A stretch of 64,000 nucleotides of DNA from Vreelandella hamiltonii. Its GTDB lineage: Bacteria; Pseudomonadota; Gammaproteobacteria; Pseudomonadales; Halomonadaceae. Each line of letters begins with the position of its first letter. The first letter of the stretch is position 1. The translations under genes and the position numbers were made by a program. The DNA lies in contig NZ_BMXN01000009.1 in assembly GCF_014651775.1 (NCBI RefSeq), positions 62,001 through 126,000 of the forward strand. Direction: 5' to 3'. The notes under the pieces are model-generated. The model made no database searches. It saw nothing but the letters and a program-made list of their open reading frames with translations, and was not told the DNA's origin. This document shows positions 1 to 13,623 of this stretch, one piece after another.

Positions 1-2
1 AG

Positions 3-674
3 CTGCGGCGGCGGTTCGATTTGGCCGAGGTGGATGGTTTTTCGCTATCGCCGCGTAGCCTGTTCATGCCTGCGGGCATGGCGGCGCTGGTCATGCTGTT
101 CCATGTTTGGCTGACGCCTGCGCTGAGCATCGTCAGCATCATTACCTTCCTGATTCCCGGCGTGGCGTTGCTAAGCAACCTGCCTGCGGGGCCGCGCTTT
201 ACCCTGCGCCGTTTGCGTCAGCACACCGTCACACGGTTACCGGCCATGCGTGGGGAGATTTCGCTGTTTCTGGCGGCGGGCTTGCTGACCGTGGGGCTTT
301 CCACACTGGTGGCCGCAGCGGCAGGCGATGCGTGGACGCTGTTTGCGCGGTTTGGCGCGCCTCAGGCCATGGCCAGCTTCGCAGCCATTGCCTTGAGCGC
401 GCTGGTGGGGTTGCACCCGATCATTGGGGTGTCGGTGCTGGCCTCGGTGCTCAATCTCAGCGGTGCGGAGCAAACCCTGTTTGCCTTCGTGGGGCTGAGC
501 GCCTGGGCGGTGGGTACCAGCGTGGGGCCGCTTTCCGGTATCAACCTCTCGTTACAGGGGCGTTATGGGGTCAGCGGCTACCAGATGATGAAGAACAACC
601 TGCCCTATGCGGCGCTCATGAGCCTGCTGTCGCTGGGCGCGATCGCAGGCTTGAGCGCCTGGTTGGGCCTATAG
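3..674 (+). CDS. integral membrane protein, C-terminal part (5' truncated by window edge)
   Basis: The reading frame is open to the left edge (codons L-R-R-R-F-D-L precede the first possible GTG/TTG starts), so the true start lies outside the window. The visible ~220 residues are very hydrophobic, with about six predicted membrane segments separated by short basic loops (for example a Leu-Arg-Arg-Leu-Arg stretch). The later part has small-residue-rich helices (GLHPIIGVSVLAS; VGTSVGPLSGINLS) of the kind seen in transporters. I cannot assign a family. A permease role is a guess from hydropathy only. It is convergent with the zinc-ribbon gene, with 1 base between the stops. Confidence 0.7.
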   Translation: MRRRFDLAEVDGFSLSPRSLFMPAGMAALVMLFHVWLTPALSIVSIITFLIPGVALLSNLPAGPRFTLRRLRQHTVTRLPAMRGEISLFLAAGLLTVGLSTLVAAAAGDAWTLFARFGAPQAMASFAAIALSALVGLHPIIGVSVLASVLNLSGAEQTLFAFVGLSAWAVGTSVGPLSGINLSLQGRYGVSGYQMMKNNLPYAALMSLLSLGAIAGLSAWLGL

Positions 675-675
675 C

Positions 676-1194
676 TCAGGTTTCGATGATCTTGTTGGGG
701 AAGCGGTAGAAGTAGCGGTGGCCGCACTGGTGGCAGGGCTCCAGCCGGGCGACTTCGTTGAGCATCACCTGGGCGTCGCAGTGGGTGCAGGCCATCAGGC
801 CGGGGGCGGCGATTTCGCCTTCGCAGTAGTCGGCACGGGCGGCTTCAAGGTCGTCTTCGAAGCGCTCCCGCTCGACGATGCTGCGGTCGGCAATGGAAAG
901 CAGCGACTCTGCCACGCGGCGGGAAAGCCGGTCCAGGTCGATGCCCAGCCAACTGGCCACCTGCTTGCCGGTATCGGCCATGTAGTAGCGCATGTCTTTC
1001 AGGTCGCGCTCTACCCAGGCGCGCAGCAGGGCCAGCTCGTCCTTGGTGTACTCTTCCAGTTCGGCTTCAAAGGCAACGGCGTCGTCCAAGTCCTTTTGCA
1101 GGTTTTCCCAGGTGAGTTCGTTGGCGCCATCCTGCATGCGTTCCAGCAGGCGCTCGTAGCCTTCGCGAAGGCGATGATCGTTATGTTTTTCCAT
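676..1194 (-). CDS. zinc ribbon-containing protein, YbeL/DUF1451-like
   Basis: 172-residue soluble protein. The N-terminal ~125 residues are charged and probably helical (YERLLERM, ELEEYTKDELALL). The C-terminus carries two CxxC knuckles, C136/C139 and C154/C157, consistent with one zinc ribbon. In E. coli the similar ybeL gene also sits just upstream of leuS, which supports the family call; its biochemical function is not known. I chose the ATG at 1194 because AGGAG lies a few bases upstream. A longer frame to 1233 lacks such a site. It is divergent from leuS. Confidence 0.8.
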   Translation of the reverse strand: MEKHNDHRLREGYERLLERMQDGANELTWENLQKDLDDAVAFEAELEEYTKDELALLRAWVERDLKDMRYYMADTGKQVASWLGIDLDRLSRRVAESLLSIADRSIVERERFEDDLEAARADYCEGEIAAPGLMACTHCDAQVMLNEVARLEPCHQCGHRYFYRFPNKIIET

Positions 1195-1289
1195 GGGTCC
1201 TCTCCTTTTGTTGCCACAGGTACTGCCTATCATCGGCTAGCCGTTCAAGGATACACCGGCATAGGATACAATCGACGTTACTTATCTGA

Positions 1290-4431
<3,142 letters not shown>

Positions 4432-4435
<4 letters not shown>

Positions 4436-5499
4436 AGGTATTTGCCGACCAGCTGCCTGCAGCCCTGGCCAAGAAGCTGCCCAAGGCAGTGATCGTGGCG
4501 GGAGACGAGCCGTTGCAGCACCGCGACGCCTGCGATGCGGTACGTGCAGCGGCGCGCCAGGCCGGTATCGAAGAGCGCGAAGTGCTCGATGTGGAGCCCA
4601 ACTTTGCCTGGGGGCGGCTGCTGGAAACGGCCAGCAACCTGTCGCTGTTCGCTTCCAACAAGCTGCTGGAGCTGCGCCTGGGCAACCACAAGCTGGGGCA
4701 GGATGGTAGCAAGGCGCTGGCCCAGTACGCCGAACTGATGGAAGGCAGCGATGACCTGCTGTTGATCAGCATGGGCAAGGTCGATGCCAAACAGCAGAAG
4801 TCGGCCTGGTTCAAAGCGCTGGACAAGCACGGCCTGTTCGTGCCGGTCTGGCCGGTCGATGCCTCGCGGCTGGGCTACTGGCTGCGTGACCGAGCGGCCC
4901 TGCATGGCCTGCAGCTCGACCTGGACGCCGCCAGGCTGCTGGGCGAACGTACCGAAGGCAACCTGCTGGCCGCCGACCAGGAGCTGCAGAAACTGGCGCT
5001 GATGCACTCGCCCCAGGCCCGCCTGGGGGTCGAGAGCATCGCCCAGGGCGTGGAAGACAGCTCGCGTTTCGATGTCTTCAACCTGGCGGATGCGTGCCTG
5101 AAGGGGGAACCCAGCCGTGCCTCGCGCATCGTCAACGGCCTGAAAAGCGAAGGCGTGGAAGCGCCTATCGTGCTTTGGGCACTGACCCGCGAGCTGCGCA
5201 CCCTGCTCTCGCTGCATCAGCATCTGGATCAAGGGCAGAGCTTCGAGCACGCCTGCAAAAGCCAGAAGCCGATGATTTTCGACAAGCGCCGCCCGGCGTA
5301 CCAGAAAGCCATCCAGCGGCTGCCCATGAAGCGGCTGCACAAGCTGTTGCTGATGGCACAGCGGCTCGATCTGGCTGTGAAAGGAGCATCGCCGGTGCCG
5401 CTTTGGGCCGGGCTTCACGACCTGGCCATGAGCATGGCAGGCGCCCGGGGCATTCTCTCCGAAACCCCCTGGACCTACCGGATTAGTGCAAATAATTAG
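4432..5499 (+). CDS. holA: DNA polymerase III subunit delta
   Basis: Delta subunit of the clamp-loader complex, which opens the beta sliding clamp. 355 residues, close to family length. The N-terminal region holds IVAGDEPLQHRDACDAVR and the following segment that contacts the clamp. The C-terminal helical collar domain (about 210-340) is intact. It starts at GTG 4432, overlapping the lptE stop (GTGA). No terminator is obvious after the gene; an AT-rich stretch with the next promoter follows. Confidence 0.95.
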
Positions 5500-5552
5500 C
5501 ACTTTTCCATTTTGTCTTAAATCTCTTGACGTTTGTTTCTATACTATTGATT

Positions 5553-5571
5553 CAAGCGCTAAAAACGCTTG
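5553..5571 (+). repeat. short leader inverted repeat before the PA2779-like gene
   Basis: CAAGCG and CGCTTG are separated by seven A-rich bases in the 5' leader, about 28 bases before the start codon. It could be a weak hairpin at the mRNA 5' end. An AT-rich stretch with TTGACG and TATACT words lies just upstream but with non-canonical spacing. Confidence 0.3.
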
Positions 5572-5599
5572 CTCCCCGACCAGTCTAAGGAAGAAGACG

Positions 5600-5998
5600 A
5601 TGAAAACAGTGCGTGCTTACCTCTCGACCCTTTTGATTGCTGCGTTAGTGCTGGCCAGCCTGCCCGTCGTGGCGGCACCCACCGCTCCTCAAGGCATGGA
5701 TCTGGTATCGACGCAGTCTGTTTTAGCAGGCGACCGTGCCGGTGCGGACCGCGAGCGTATCAATGAAATCCTCGCCCGTGCCGATGTGCAGGATCAACTG
5801 CTAAAGCAGGGTGTGAACCCCGCCGATGTGGAAGCCCGTGTGGCGGCGCTGAGTGATGCAGAAGCTCAACAGATGGCACAACAGCTGGAAGAGCTGCCGG
5901 CCGGTGCGGGCGTGATCGGAGCCCTGTTTGCGGTCTTCATCATTCTGCTGATCACCGACATTCTCGGGTTGACCGATGTCTATCCGTTTACCCGCTAA
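5600..5998 (+). CDS. small exported protein, PA2779 family
   Basis: 132 residues. The N-terminus is a clear signal peptide (basic MKTVRAY, hydrophobic LLIAALVLASLPVVA, then AAPTAPQ). The middle is helical and charged (ERINEILARADVQDQLLKQG). The end has a hydrophobic helix (IGALFAVFIILLITDILG). An upstream in-frame start at 5486 exists, but the ATG at 5600 is preceded by AAGGAAGA and gives the signal peptide directly. Its stop overlaps the next lipoprotein gene by 23 bases. This small protein plus C39-like protein pair resembles PA2779-PA2778 of Pseudomonas. Function unknown. Confidence 0.8.
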   Translation: MKTVRAYLSTLLIAALVLASLPVVAAPTAPQGMDLVSTQSVLAGDRAGADRERINEILARADVQDQLLKQGVNPADVEARVAALSDAEAQQMAQQLEELPAGAGVIGALFAVFIILLITDILGLTDVYPFTR

Positions 5999-6938
5999 GC
6001 GCCTCGGCCTGCTCCACCGCTTGTTCAACGCCCGCACTGCGGGCGTTTTAGCGTTGGTACTGCTGCTCGGTGGCTGTGCCCGCGCCCCCGTGCTGCTGGA
6101 AAGCACCCAGCGTGACCTACCGCCGCAAGCAGAGCTGCAAGACGTGCCGTTCTTCGCCCAGACCGAGTACCAGTGTGGCCCCGCCACCCTGGCCATGGTG
6201 CTGACCCATGAAGGGGTGGACACCAGCGTCGATGAGCTGATCCCCCAGGTGTTCATTCCGGGGCGAGATGGCAGCGTGCAACCGGAAATGCTGGCCACGG
6301 TGCGTCGCCAGGAGCGGCTGGCGATCCCCATTCGCGCCACCATGGATGCCCTTCTCGGCCACCTGGCGGCGGGTGACCCTGTGGTGGTCATGCAGAACCT
6401 GGCGCTGCCCGCCTTCCCCATGTGGCACTACGCGGTAGCCATTGGCTACGACCTGCCCGATGAAACGCTGTTGCTGCGTAGCGGCGAGATCGAGCGCCAC
6501 CGCCTGTCGTTCAGCCGCTTCGATGCCACCTGGGCACGCAGCCAGCGCTGGGGGTTCGTGGTCAGCCAGCCGGGCACGCTGCCCGAAGGTGTCACGGCGC
6601 GCAATGCGCTAGAGGCCATTAGTGCCTTTGAAGAGCAGCACGGATCAGAGAAAACGCTGAGCAGTTGGCAGGCATTCAGTGAACGCTTCCCGCAAAATCC
6701 TACAGGGCAATTTGCGCTAGGCAATGCCCTGTATGCCGATGGCCAGCCCGAAGCCGCCCTGGCCGCCTTCGAGACGGCCACGAGTCTCGACCCGGAGATG
6801 GGTGCTGCGTGGCTCAATCTGGCCATTTTACAATTCCAGCAAGCGCGCCTTGCAGACGCCAGAGCATCGCTTACCCAAGCCGCTTCCCTTGAAGGCGAAT
6901 GGCAGCCCCGGGCTAGACAGCTTTTGGAAACGCTATAG
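5976..6938 (+). CDS. C39-like cysteine peptidase/TPR lipoprotein, PA2778 family
   Basis: 320 residues. The lipobox LLGGC (Cys34) follows a basic, hydrophobic leader. Residues ~55-185 resemble a papain-fold C39 domain: Gln-Cys at 66-67 in EYQCGPATLAMVL and His151 in MWHYAVAIGYD. Residues ~245-315 form tetratricopeptide-like helices (GNALYADGQPEAALAAFETA). It is probably a periplasm-facing lipoprotein that cleaves or binds peptides; no substrate can be inferred. A terminator-like hairpin is embedded in codons ~18-24. Confidence 0.8.
   Translation: MSIRLPAKRLGLLHRLFNARTAGVLALVLLLGGCARAPVLLESTQRDLPPQAELQDVPFFAQTEYQCGPATLAMVLTHEGVDTSVDELIPQVFIPGRDGSVQPEMLATVRRQERLAIPIRATMDALLGHLAAGDPVVVMQNLALPAFPMWHYAVAIGYDLPDETLLLRSGEIERHRLSFSRFDATWARSQRWGFVVSQPGTLPEGVTARNALEAISAFEEQHGSEKTLSSWQAFSERFPQNPTGQFALGNALYADGQPEAALAAFETATSLDPEMGAAWLNLAILQFQQARLADARASLTQAASLEGEWQPRARQLLETL
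6027..6050 (+). terminator. terminator-like hairpin inside the PA2778-like coding sequence
   Basis: A perfect 10-base inverted repeat (6027-6036 and 6038-6047, one base between) folds into a GC-rich stem and is followed by TTTTA. It lies 29 bases after the stop of the upstream gene and inside the signal-peptide codons of the downstream gene. It could attenuate transcription between the two. Confidence 0.5.
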
Positions 6939-6955
6939 CGTCGCCCTGAAGAGCC

Positions 6956-7079
6956 GTGAGAGGAAGCTTCAACTCGCGACGGTGCTGAAATGCACCCGTG
7001 GGAGGGAGCTTCAGCTCGCGACGGGGACTTGGCCAGGGCGCCTGACGGCGCCATTCGCCCGCTAAAGCGGCCTCCTACC
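6956..7079. repeat. REP-like palindromic repeat cluster
   Basis: Two direct copies of a GAG-GGAAGCTTCA-x-CTCGCGACGG unit (6956-6982 and 6998-7024) and one inverted, diverged unit (7054-7079, reading GGTAGGAGGCCGCTTTAGCGGG on the minus strand) fill the gap between two convergent genes. The layout (GTGGGAG...AGCTT...CTCGCGA) closely resembles extragenic palindromic repeats of Pseudomonas and relatives. GGCGCC palindromes lie between the units. Confidence 0.7.
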
Positions 7080-7127
7080 GAAGCTGATGGCAGGGCCAAC
7101 CTTTTCAGGAAGGCCCGCCCTGACCGC

Positions 7128-8519
7128 TTAGAACACCCGGTTCAGACCGTTTTGTGCCGCCACTCGGTAGGCTTCTGCCATGGTGGGGTAATTGAAGGTG
7201 GTGTTGACGAAGTACTTGAGCGTATTGGCCTTGCCCTCCTGCTGCATGATGGCCATGCCGATGTGCAGGATCTCCGATGCCTGGTCGCCAAAGCAGTGGA
7301 TACCGAGAATCTCCAGGGTGTCCTGATGGAACAGGATCTTCAGCATACCGACCGTATCGCCGGTGATCTGGGCACGGGCGGTATCCTTGAAAAACGCCTT
7401 GCCGACTTCGTAAGGCACTTTCGCTTCGGTCAGCTCGCGCTCATTGGGGCCAAAGGAGCTGATTTCAGGAATGGTATAGATACCGGTCGGCACGTCGCTG
7501 ACGAAACGGTACTCCTTCTCCAGCAGCTCGTTGCACGAGTTGAGCCCCTGATCGTAGGCGGCACTGGCCAGGCTTGGCCAACCAATCACGTCGCCTGCGG
7601 CATAGATATGTGGAATCCCCGTGCGGTAGTGTTCGTCCACGCTCAGCTGACCGCGGCCATTGGCCTCCAGGCCGATGTTCTCGAGCCCCAGGCTGTCGGT
7701 GTTGCCGGTGCGGCCATTGGCCCACAAGAAGGCATCAGCGCGGATTTTCTTGCCTGATTTGAGGCGCACCACTACCCCGGCTTCGTCGCCTTCGACGCTG
7801 GCGTACTCTTCGTTGTGACGAATCAGCACGCCGTGTTTGCGCAGATGATACGACAGCGCATCGCTGATCTCGTCGTCCAGGAACGACAGCAGGCTATCGC
7901 GGTTGTTGATCAAGTCCACCTTGACGCCCAGGCCGGAAAAGATCGAGGCGTATTCACAGCCGATGACCCCGGCACCAAAAATCACCAGGGTGCGCGGCGT
8001 ATGCGACAGGCTGAGAATGGTATCCGAGCAGTAGATGCGCGGGTGGCGGAAGTTGATGTCTGCCGGGCGGTAAGGCCGGGAGCCCGTGGCAATGACGATC
8101 TTCTTGGCCACCAGCTCTTCCATGCCTTCCTGGCGGTCACGCACCACCACGGTGTGTTCGTCCTTGAAGCGGGCAACGCCATGGAACAGGTCGATGCGGT
8201 TACGCGCATAGAAGGTGGTACGCATTTCGACCTGTTTGTCGATAGTGCCGCGAGAGCGCTCCATCACTTTGGGAAACGAGAACCAGCGGGGTTCACCGAT
8301 GTCGCGGAACATGCGGTTGGTGTTGAAGGCCATGATCTGCTTGACCTGATGGCGCAACGCCTTGGAAGGAATCGTGCCCCAGTGGGTACAGTTGCCCCCT
8401 ACCTGCGCCTGCTTTTCGATGATGGCCACGCGCATGCCATGTTTGGCTGCGTTGATGGCAGCGCTCTCGCCAGCCGGGCCAGTACCGATTACCACGACAT
8501 CATAATTGTGAACCGCCAT
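7128..8519 (-). CDS. sthA: soluble (Si-specific) NAD(P)+ transhydrogenase
   Basis: FAD enzyme that exchanges reducing equivalents between NADPH and NAD+ in the cytoplasm. 463 residues, family length. FAD-binding GTGPAGE lies at the N-terminus. The segment [15 protein letters not shown] has only one cysteine where dihydrolipoamide dehydrogenases have CxxxxC, the hallmark of SthA. A second nucleotide site ([14 protein letters not shown]) and the C-terminal dimer domain ([12 protein letters not shown] type, here [14 protein letters not shown]) are present. An upstream GGAG precedes the ATG. It is transcribed away from nqrM on the same strand. Confidence 0.95.
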   Translation of the reverse strand: MAVHNYDVVVIGTGPAGESAAINAAKHGMRVAIIEKQAQVGGNCTHWGTIPSKALRHQVKQIMAFNTNRMFRDIGEPRWFSFPKVMERSRGTIDKQVEMRTTFYARNRIDLFHGVARFKDEHTVVVRDRQEGMEELVAKKIVIATGSRPYRPADINFRHPRIYCSDTILSLSHTPRTLVIFGAGVIGCEYASIFSGLGVKVDLINNRDSLLSFLDDEISDALSYHLRKHGVLIRHNEEYASVEGDEAGVVVRLKSGKKIRADAFLWANGRTGNTDSLGLENIGLEANGRGQLSVDEHYRTGIPHIYAAGDVIGWPSLASAAYDQGLNSCNELLEKEYRFVSDVPTGIYTIPEISSFGPNERELTEAKVPYEVGKAFFKDTARAQITGDTVGMLKILFHQDTLEILGIHCFGDQASEILHIGMAIMQQEGKANTLKYFVNTTFNYPTMAEAYRVAAQNGLNRVF

Positions 8520-8552
8520 AGGGTTTCGTTCTCCTTGAAAATAAACGGGAGC

Positions 8553-8807
8553 TTAGCGACGCGTGGCATCGTAGCCCAGGTCGGCACCGCGGCTCTCGTC
8601 GCTGCGGCGGCGCGCACTGTTACGTTTGCGGTTCTCTTCTTCGCATACTTCGTCCTTGCCGCCGCAGATATCGCAGCCATCTTTCAAACCGAGCTGGTTG
8701 AGCCCGCCACAGGAGCCTGCAATGGGTTTGCGTCCCATCAGTACGCCCACCGCCATTGCGGTCATTACCAGCGCCATGAAGCCAAATACCAGTAGCCAGA
8801 TTGCCAT
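8553..8807 (-). CDS. nqrM: (Na+)-NQR maturation factor NqrM
   Basis: 84 residues. One N-terminal membrane helix (WLLVFGFMALVMTAMAVGVLMG) is followed by GRKPIAGSCGG and a CDICGG...C cluster, four cysteines in all, matching the NqrM (DUF539) family. NqrM is needed to build the cysteine-bound iron centre between NqrD and NqrE. GGAGAACATC lies right before the ATG. It follows nqrF after ~180 bases that include a strong terminator, so it probably has its own promoter. Confidence 0.9.
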   Translation of the reverse strand: MAIWLLVFGFMALVMTAMAVGVLMGRKPIAGSCGGLNQLGLKDGCDICGGKDEVCEEENRKRNSARRRSDESRGADLGYDATRR

Positions 8808-8937
8808 GATGTTCTCCCAGCTGTGTTGCTAGCATCGTTGAATGGTCACACCTGCCGACCACGGTTGGGCCAATAAGTGCCTTGAAAGTTGGCCCTATTG
8901 TACCTCAGCCAACACAAAATGATCAGGCATAAACGCC

Positions 8938-8967
8938 AACGGGGCTGACCCGAAGGTCAGCCCCGTT
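8938..8967 (-). terminator. intrinsic terminator after nqrF
   Basis: A perfect 13-base stem (8938-8950 and 8955-8967) closes a TTCG tetraloop when read on the minus strand, 22 bases past the nqrF stop. The U-tract is weak (GGCGTTT). It probably ends the nqrABCDEF message before nqrM. Confidence 0.75.
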
Positions 8968-8988
8968 GTGGAGCGCGTCTGCGCTACC

Positions 8989-10221
8989 TTAGCCGCCGAA
9001 GTCATCCAGCAGGATGTTTTCCGGCTCGACTCCCATATCAAGCAGCAGCTTGATGACGGAAGCGTTCATCATGGGCGGCCCACACATGTAGTACTCGCAA
9101 TCTTCAGGCGCCGGGTGGTCCTTCAGATAGTTTTCGTACAGCACGTTGTGGATGAAGCCCGTCGGGCCTTCCCAGTTGTCTTCCGGCTGCGGATCGGACA
9201 GCGCCAGATGCCACTCGAAGTTCGGGAACTCTTCGGCCAACTGGTCGTACTCTTCGTTGTAGAAGGTCTCGCGCCAGGAGCGCGCACCGTACCAGAACGA
9301 AATCTTGCGGTCCGACTTCAGTCGCTTGAGCTGGTCGAAGATATGGCTACGCATCGGGGCCATACCGGCACCACCACCGATGAAGACCATTTCCGCGTCG
9401 GTGTCCTTGGCGAAGAACTCACCAAACGGACCCATGACCGTTACCTTGTCACCCGGCTTCAGGTTAAAGACGTAGGTAGACATCAGGCCAGGCGGATGGC
9501 TGCTGCCCGGAGGCGGCGTGGCGATACGGATGTTGAACTTGAGGAGGCCTTTCTCTTCCGGATAGTTCGCCATGGAGTAGGCGCGGATGACTTCCTCGTT
9601 GTTCTTGTGGGTAATATCGAACAGGCCGAATTTTTCCCAGTCGCCACGATACTCTTCTTCGATGTCGAAATCGGAGAACTTGATATCGTAAGGCGGTGCC
9701 ACCAGCTGCACGTAACCACCCGCACGGAAGGCCACTTCTTCACCTTCAGGCAGCTTCAGATTCAGCTCCTTGATGAAGGTCGCCACGTTGGGGTTGGCGG
9801 TGACTTCTGTTTCCCACTTCTTCACGCCGAAGACTTCTTCCGGCACTTCCACTTTCATGTCCTGCTTCACAGGTACCTGACAGGAAAGACGCCAGCCCTC
9901 TTTCTTCTCACGCATGGTGAAGTGAGATTCTTCGGTGGGCAGGATAGAGCCGCCGCCCTCTTCCACTCGGCATTTGCACTGGGCGCAAGAACCGCCGCCA
10001 CCACAGGCAGACGACAGGAAGATGCCGTTGGCCGCCAGGGTGTTCAGCAGCTTGCCGCCAGCCTGGGTTCTCAGGGTGTGCTCGGGGTCGCCGTTGACTT
10101 CGATCGTCACGTCCCCGCTACTCACTAGCTTGCTTCGCGCTGCCAGAATGATCGCCGTCAAGCTGATGACGATGATCGTGAACATGACAACACCGAGCAA
10201 GATGACAGATGTATCAACCAT
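8989..10221 (-). CDS. nqrF: Na+-translocating NADH-quinone reductase subunit F
   Basis: Electron entry subunit of Na+-NQR: it takes hydride from NADH to FAD and passes electrons to a 2Fe-2S cluster. 410 residues. There is an N-terminal membrane anchor ([22 protein letters not shown]), a ferredoxin domain with Cys73, Cys79, Cys82 and Cys114 ([10 protein letters not shown]...SC), then a ferredoxin-reductase module with the [12 protein letters not shown] motif and the NADH-binding [12 protein letters not shown]. It is the last gene of nqrABCDEF. Confidence 0.97.
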   Translation of the reverse strand: MVDTSVILLGVVMFTIIVISLTAIILAARSKLVSSGDVTIEVNGDPEHTLRTQAGGKLLNTLAANGIFLSSACGGGGSCAQCKCRVEEGGGSILPTEESHFTMREKKEGWRLSCQVPVKQDMKVEVPEEVFGVKKWETEVTANPNVATFIKELNLKLPEGEEVAFRAGGYVQLVAPPYDIKFSDFDIEEEYRGDWEKFGLFDITHKNNEEVIRAYSMANYPEEKGLLKFNIRIATPPPGSSHPPGLMSTYVFNLKPGDKVTVMGPFGEFFAKDTDAEMVFIGGGAGMAPMRSHIFDQLKRLKSDRKISFWYGARSWRETFYNEEYDQLAEEFPNFEWHLALSDPQPEDNWEGPTGFIHNVLYENYLKDHPAPEDCEYYMCGPPMMNASVIKLLLDMGVEPENILLDDFGG

Positions 10222-10291
10222 GTCGGTTTCCTATTGCTGAAGGTTTTCTGTACCTCGGCAGCCCAGGGGCTGCCGAGAAAACCGGCTCCGA

Positions 10292-10909
10292 TTACAGCTG
10301 GATGCCCGAGAAGGACATGAAACCCAGTGACATCAAGCCAACGGTGATGAACGTGATGCCCAGACCCTGCAGGCCGCCAGGCACGTCGCTATACTTCAGC
10401 TTCTCGCGGATACCGGCCAGCGCGGTAATGGCCAGCGCCCAGCCTACTCCCGAACCGAAGCCGTACATGACGGATTCGCCGAAGTTGTAGTTACGCTCCA
10501 CCATGAACAGTACACCACCAAGAATGGCGCAGTTTACGGTGATCAGCGGCAGGAATACGCCCAGCGCGTTGTACAGCGCAGGTACGTATTTATCCAGGAA
10601 CATCTCCAGGATCTGCACCAGCGCAGCAATAACGCCGATGTAGCTCAACAGGCCAAGGAACGAGAGATCGATGTTTTCTGCACCGCTGATACCCGTCCAG
10701 GTCAGCGCGCCCTCTGCCAGCAGCAGGTTGAATACCAGGTTGTTCACCGGTACGGCAATGGTCAGTACCACGATGACCGCGATGCCCAGACCGAATGCCG
10801 CCGAGACCTTCTTGGAAACCGCCAGGAAGGTACACATCCCGAGGAAGAAAGCCAGCGCCAGGTTCTCGACGAAAACCGAAGCAACGAAAAGGCTTAGATA
10901 GTGTTCCAT
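10292..10909 (-). CDS. nqrE: Na+-translocating NADH-quinone reductase subunit E
   Basis: 205-residue membrane protein with six predicted helices. Together with NqrD it cradles an iron centre in the membrane and forms part of the sodium path. The conserved cysteines in the first and fourth helices ([21 protein letters not shown]) are present. It starts one base after the nqrD stop region (overlap-free, 1-base gap), so it is coupled. Homologous to NqrD and to Rnf subunits A/E. The Nqr identity follows from the full operon. Confidence 0.97.
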   Translation of the reverse strand: MEHYLSLFVASVFVENLALAFFLGMCTFLAVSKKVSAAFGLGIAVIVVLTIAVPVNNLVFNLLLAEGALTWTGISGAENIDLSFLGLLSYIGVIAALVQILEMFLDKYVPALYNALGVFLPLITVNCAILGGVLFMVERNYNFGESVMYGFGSGVGWALAITALAGIREKLKYSDVPGGLQGLGITFITVGLMSLGFMSFSGIQL

Positions 10910-10910
10910 G

Positions 10911-11579
<669 letters not shown>

Positions 11580-11581
11580 GA

Positions 11582-12397
11582 TCAAGCTCCTTCCGCTTCG
11601 AGTTCGACGTCAGCGTCCTGAACGTCTTCCTGGTCAACGCCGCTGCGGAACTTGGCCAGGTATTCACCGAAGCCTTCCGGGCTCAGCCAGAACTGCAGCA
11701 TGTTGTTAACACCGTTAGCGGTCAGGGTGGCACCCGACAGGCCGTCGACTTCATAGTCACCGCTACCGCTACCCTTCACGACACGGATAGCCGGTACCAG
11801 ATCACCCTCTTCGTCGAAGATCTGCTTGCCTTCCCACTGAGCCTGCCAACGGGGGTTGTTGACCTCGGCACCCAGCCCTGGCGTTTCGCTGTGCTCGAAG
11901 TAGGTGATACCGACGATGGTATTACCGTCACCTTCGACCGACAGGAAGCCGCGCATCAGGCCCCACAGGCCCTGGCCACGGATGGGCAGAATGATCTGCT
12001 CGGGGCTGTCCGGGTCGCCCACCAGGTAGACGGTGGCGTAGTTTTCGACGCTGGACAGGCCCGCCGGGTCACGCTCACCTGACAGGGTGCGCGAGGCCGC
12101 CGGATCACGACGAACTTCGAAGCCGTCGAAGGTCTCGGGATCGTGCTGATCCGAGTACTCGCCCGTTTCGAGGTTGACCACGCGTGGGGTTACCTCACGG
12201 AAAGCGGCTTCTACGTCCATGCCGCTCTCATAGAGATTGGCAACGCGCAGGATGTTGGTCTTACGGTCGAGTTCCTGATTGAGCTGCTGCGCAGGGCGCA
12301 GTGCCACGGCCGCCGTCGAAACGATGACCGAGCACACGATGCACAGCGAAAACGCCACGATCAGTACTTTCTTGATGGAGTTGTTACCTTGTGCCAT
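11582..12397 (-). CDS. nqrC: Na+-translocating NADH-quinone reductase subunit C
   Basis: 271 residues: one N-terminal membrane helix and a periplasmic FMN-binding domain. The flavinylation motif D-G-L-S-G-A-T is at 218-224, with Thr224 the expected phosphoester-FMN site (attached by ApbE in this family). It carries electrons between the NqrD/E iron centre and NqrB. The stop of nqrB and the ATG of nqrC share one base at 12397. Confidence 0.97.
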   Translation of the reverse strand: MAQGNNSIKKVLIVAFSLCIVCSVIVSTAAVALRPAQQLNQELDRKTNILRVANLYESGMDVEAAFREVTPRVVNLETGEYSDQHDPETFDGFEVRRDPAASRTLSGERDPAGLSSVENYATVYLVGDPDSPEQIILPIRGQGLWGLMRGFLSVEGDGNTIVGITYFEHSETPGLGAEVNNPRWQAQWEGKQIFDEEGDLVPAIRVVKGSGSGDYEVDGLSGATLTANGVNNMLQFWLSPEGFGEYLAKFRSGVDQEDVQDADVELEAEGA

Positions 12398-13623
12398 TAG
12401 GCAGTCTCCTCGGCCGGTGTGCCAGTACGCTTGAGACGGCGCTTGACATTGGCCTGGACGAACATGTGGTCAATCAGCGGTGCGAACAGGTTGGCAAACA
12501 GGATGGCCAGCATGATGCCTTCCGGGAAGGCCGGGTTCACCACGCGGATCAGCACGGTCATGACACCGATCAGCGCACCGAACAGCAGGCGGCCCTGGTT
12601 GGTCATCGCGGCCGACACGGGGTCGGTTGCCATGAACACCATACCGAAGGCGAAACCACCCACCACGAGATGCCAGTACCAGGGCATCGCGAACATGGCG
12701 TTGGTGTCGGAACCGATCAGATTGAACAGCGTGCTGGTGATCACCATGCCCAGGAACACGCCCAGCATGATGCGCCAGTTGGCAATCTTGGTCCACAGCA
12801 GTACCGCAGCACCGATCAGGATCGCCAGGGTCGACACTTCACCCACGGAGCCCGGCACGTAGCCAATGAAGGCATCCCACCAGGTGTAAGTGCTGGTCAG
12901 TGCGCTCATGCCGTCCTGGAACGCCAAAGACAGTGCCGTGGCGCCGGTGTAGCCATCGGCGGCCACCCATACTGCGTCGCCGGAAATCTGTGCCGGGTAA
13001 GCAAAGTAGAGGAAAGCACGACCAGTCAACGCGGGGTTCAGGAAGTTCTTGCCGGTACCGCCGAAGATTTCCTTGCCGATCACCACACCGAAGGTGATAC
13101 CCAGGGCCACCTGCCAGAGCGGGATGGTCGCCGGAAGGATCAGTGCGAACAGCACGGAAGTGACGAAGAAGCCTTCGTTGACTTCGTGGCCACGCTTGAC
13201 CGCGAACAGGACTTCCCAGAAACCGCCGACCGCGAAGGTCACCAGATAGATGGGCAGGAAGTAGGTGGCACCGAGGACGAAGTTGGCCCACAGGCTACCC
13301 GGATCATGGCCACCCGCCAGGGTCATCATGATCGCTTCGCGCCAGCCGCCCATGGAAGCATAGCCTGCTTCGATGGCGGTGTTGGCTTGCCAGCCAGCGT
13401 TCCACATACCGAAGAACATGGCCGGGAAAGTACACATCCACACGGTGATCATGATGCGTTTCAGATCGACGCCGTCACGAACGTGGGCAGTGGTCTTGGC
13501 GACACTCGGGGGTGAGTAGAAGATGGTGTCTACCGCTTCGTACAGCGGATAGAACTTCTCGTACTTGCCACCCTTGTGGAAATGCGGCTCGAGATTATCG
13601 AGTGTTTGTCGAATACCCATCAT
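12397..13623 (-). CDS. nqrB: Na+-translocating NADH-quinone reductase subunit B
   Basis: Core membrane subunit, 408 residues, about ten helices. It binds FMN covalently (D-G-Y-T-G-A-T at 223-229, Thr229) and riboflavin, and is thought to host the sodium channel and quinone site. Two adjacent ATGs (13623, 13620) could start it. GAGG upstream is better spaced for the second, while the first overlaps the nqrA stop by one base (TGATG). Both give the same mature region ([17 protein letters not shown]). Confidence 0.97.
   Translation of the reverse strand: MMGIRQTLDNLEPHFHKGGKYEKFYPLYEAVDTIFYSPPSVAKTTAHVRDGVDLKRIMITVWMCTFPAMFFGMWNAGWQANTAIEAGYASMGGWREAIMMTLAGGHDPGSLWANFVLGATYFLPIYLVTFAVGGFWEVLFAVKRGHEVNEGFFVTSVLFALILPATIPLWQVALGITFGVVIGKEIFGGTGKNFLNPALTGRAFLYFAYPAQISGDAVWVAADGYTGATALSLAFQDGMSALTSTYTWWDAFIGYVPGSVGEVSTLAILIGAAVLLWTKIANWRIMLGVFLGMVITSTLFNLIGSDTNAMFAMPWYWHLVVGGFAFGMVFMATDPVSAAMTNQGRLLFGALIGVMTVLIRVVNPAFPEGIMLAILFANLFAPLIDHMFVQANVKRRLKRTGTPAEETA

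Noticed and set aside
8968-10128. 386-codon plus-strand frame opposite nqrF
   Set aside because: Antisense shadow; it would also cross the nqrF terminator and has no ribosome site.
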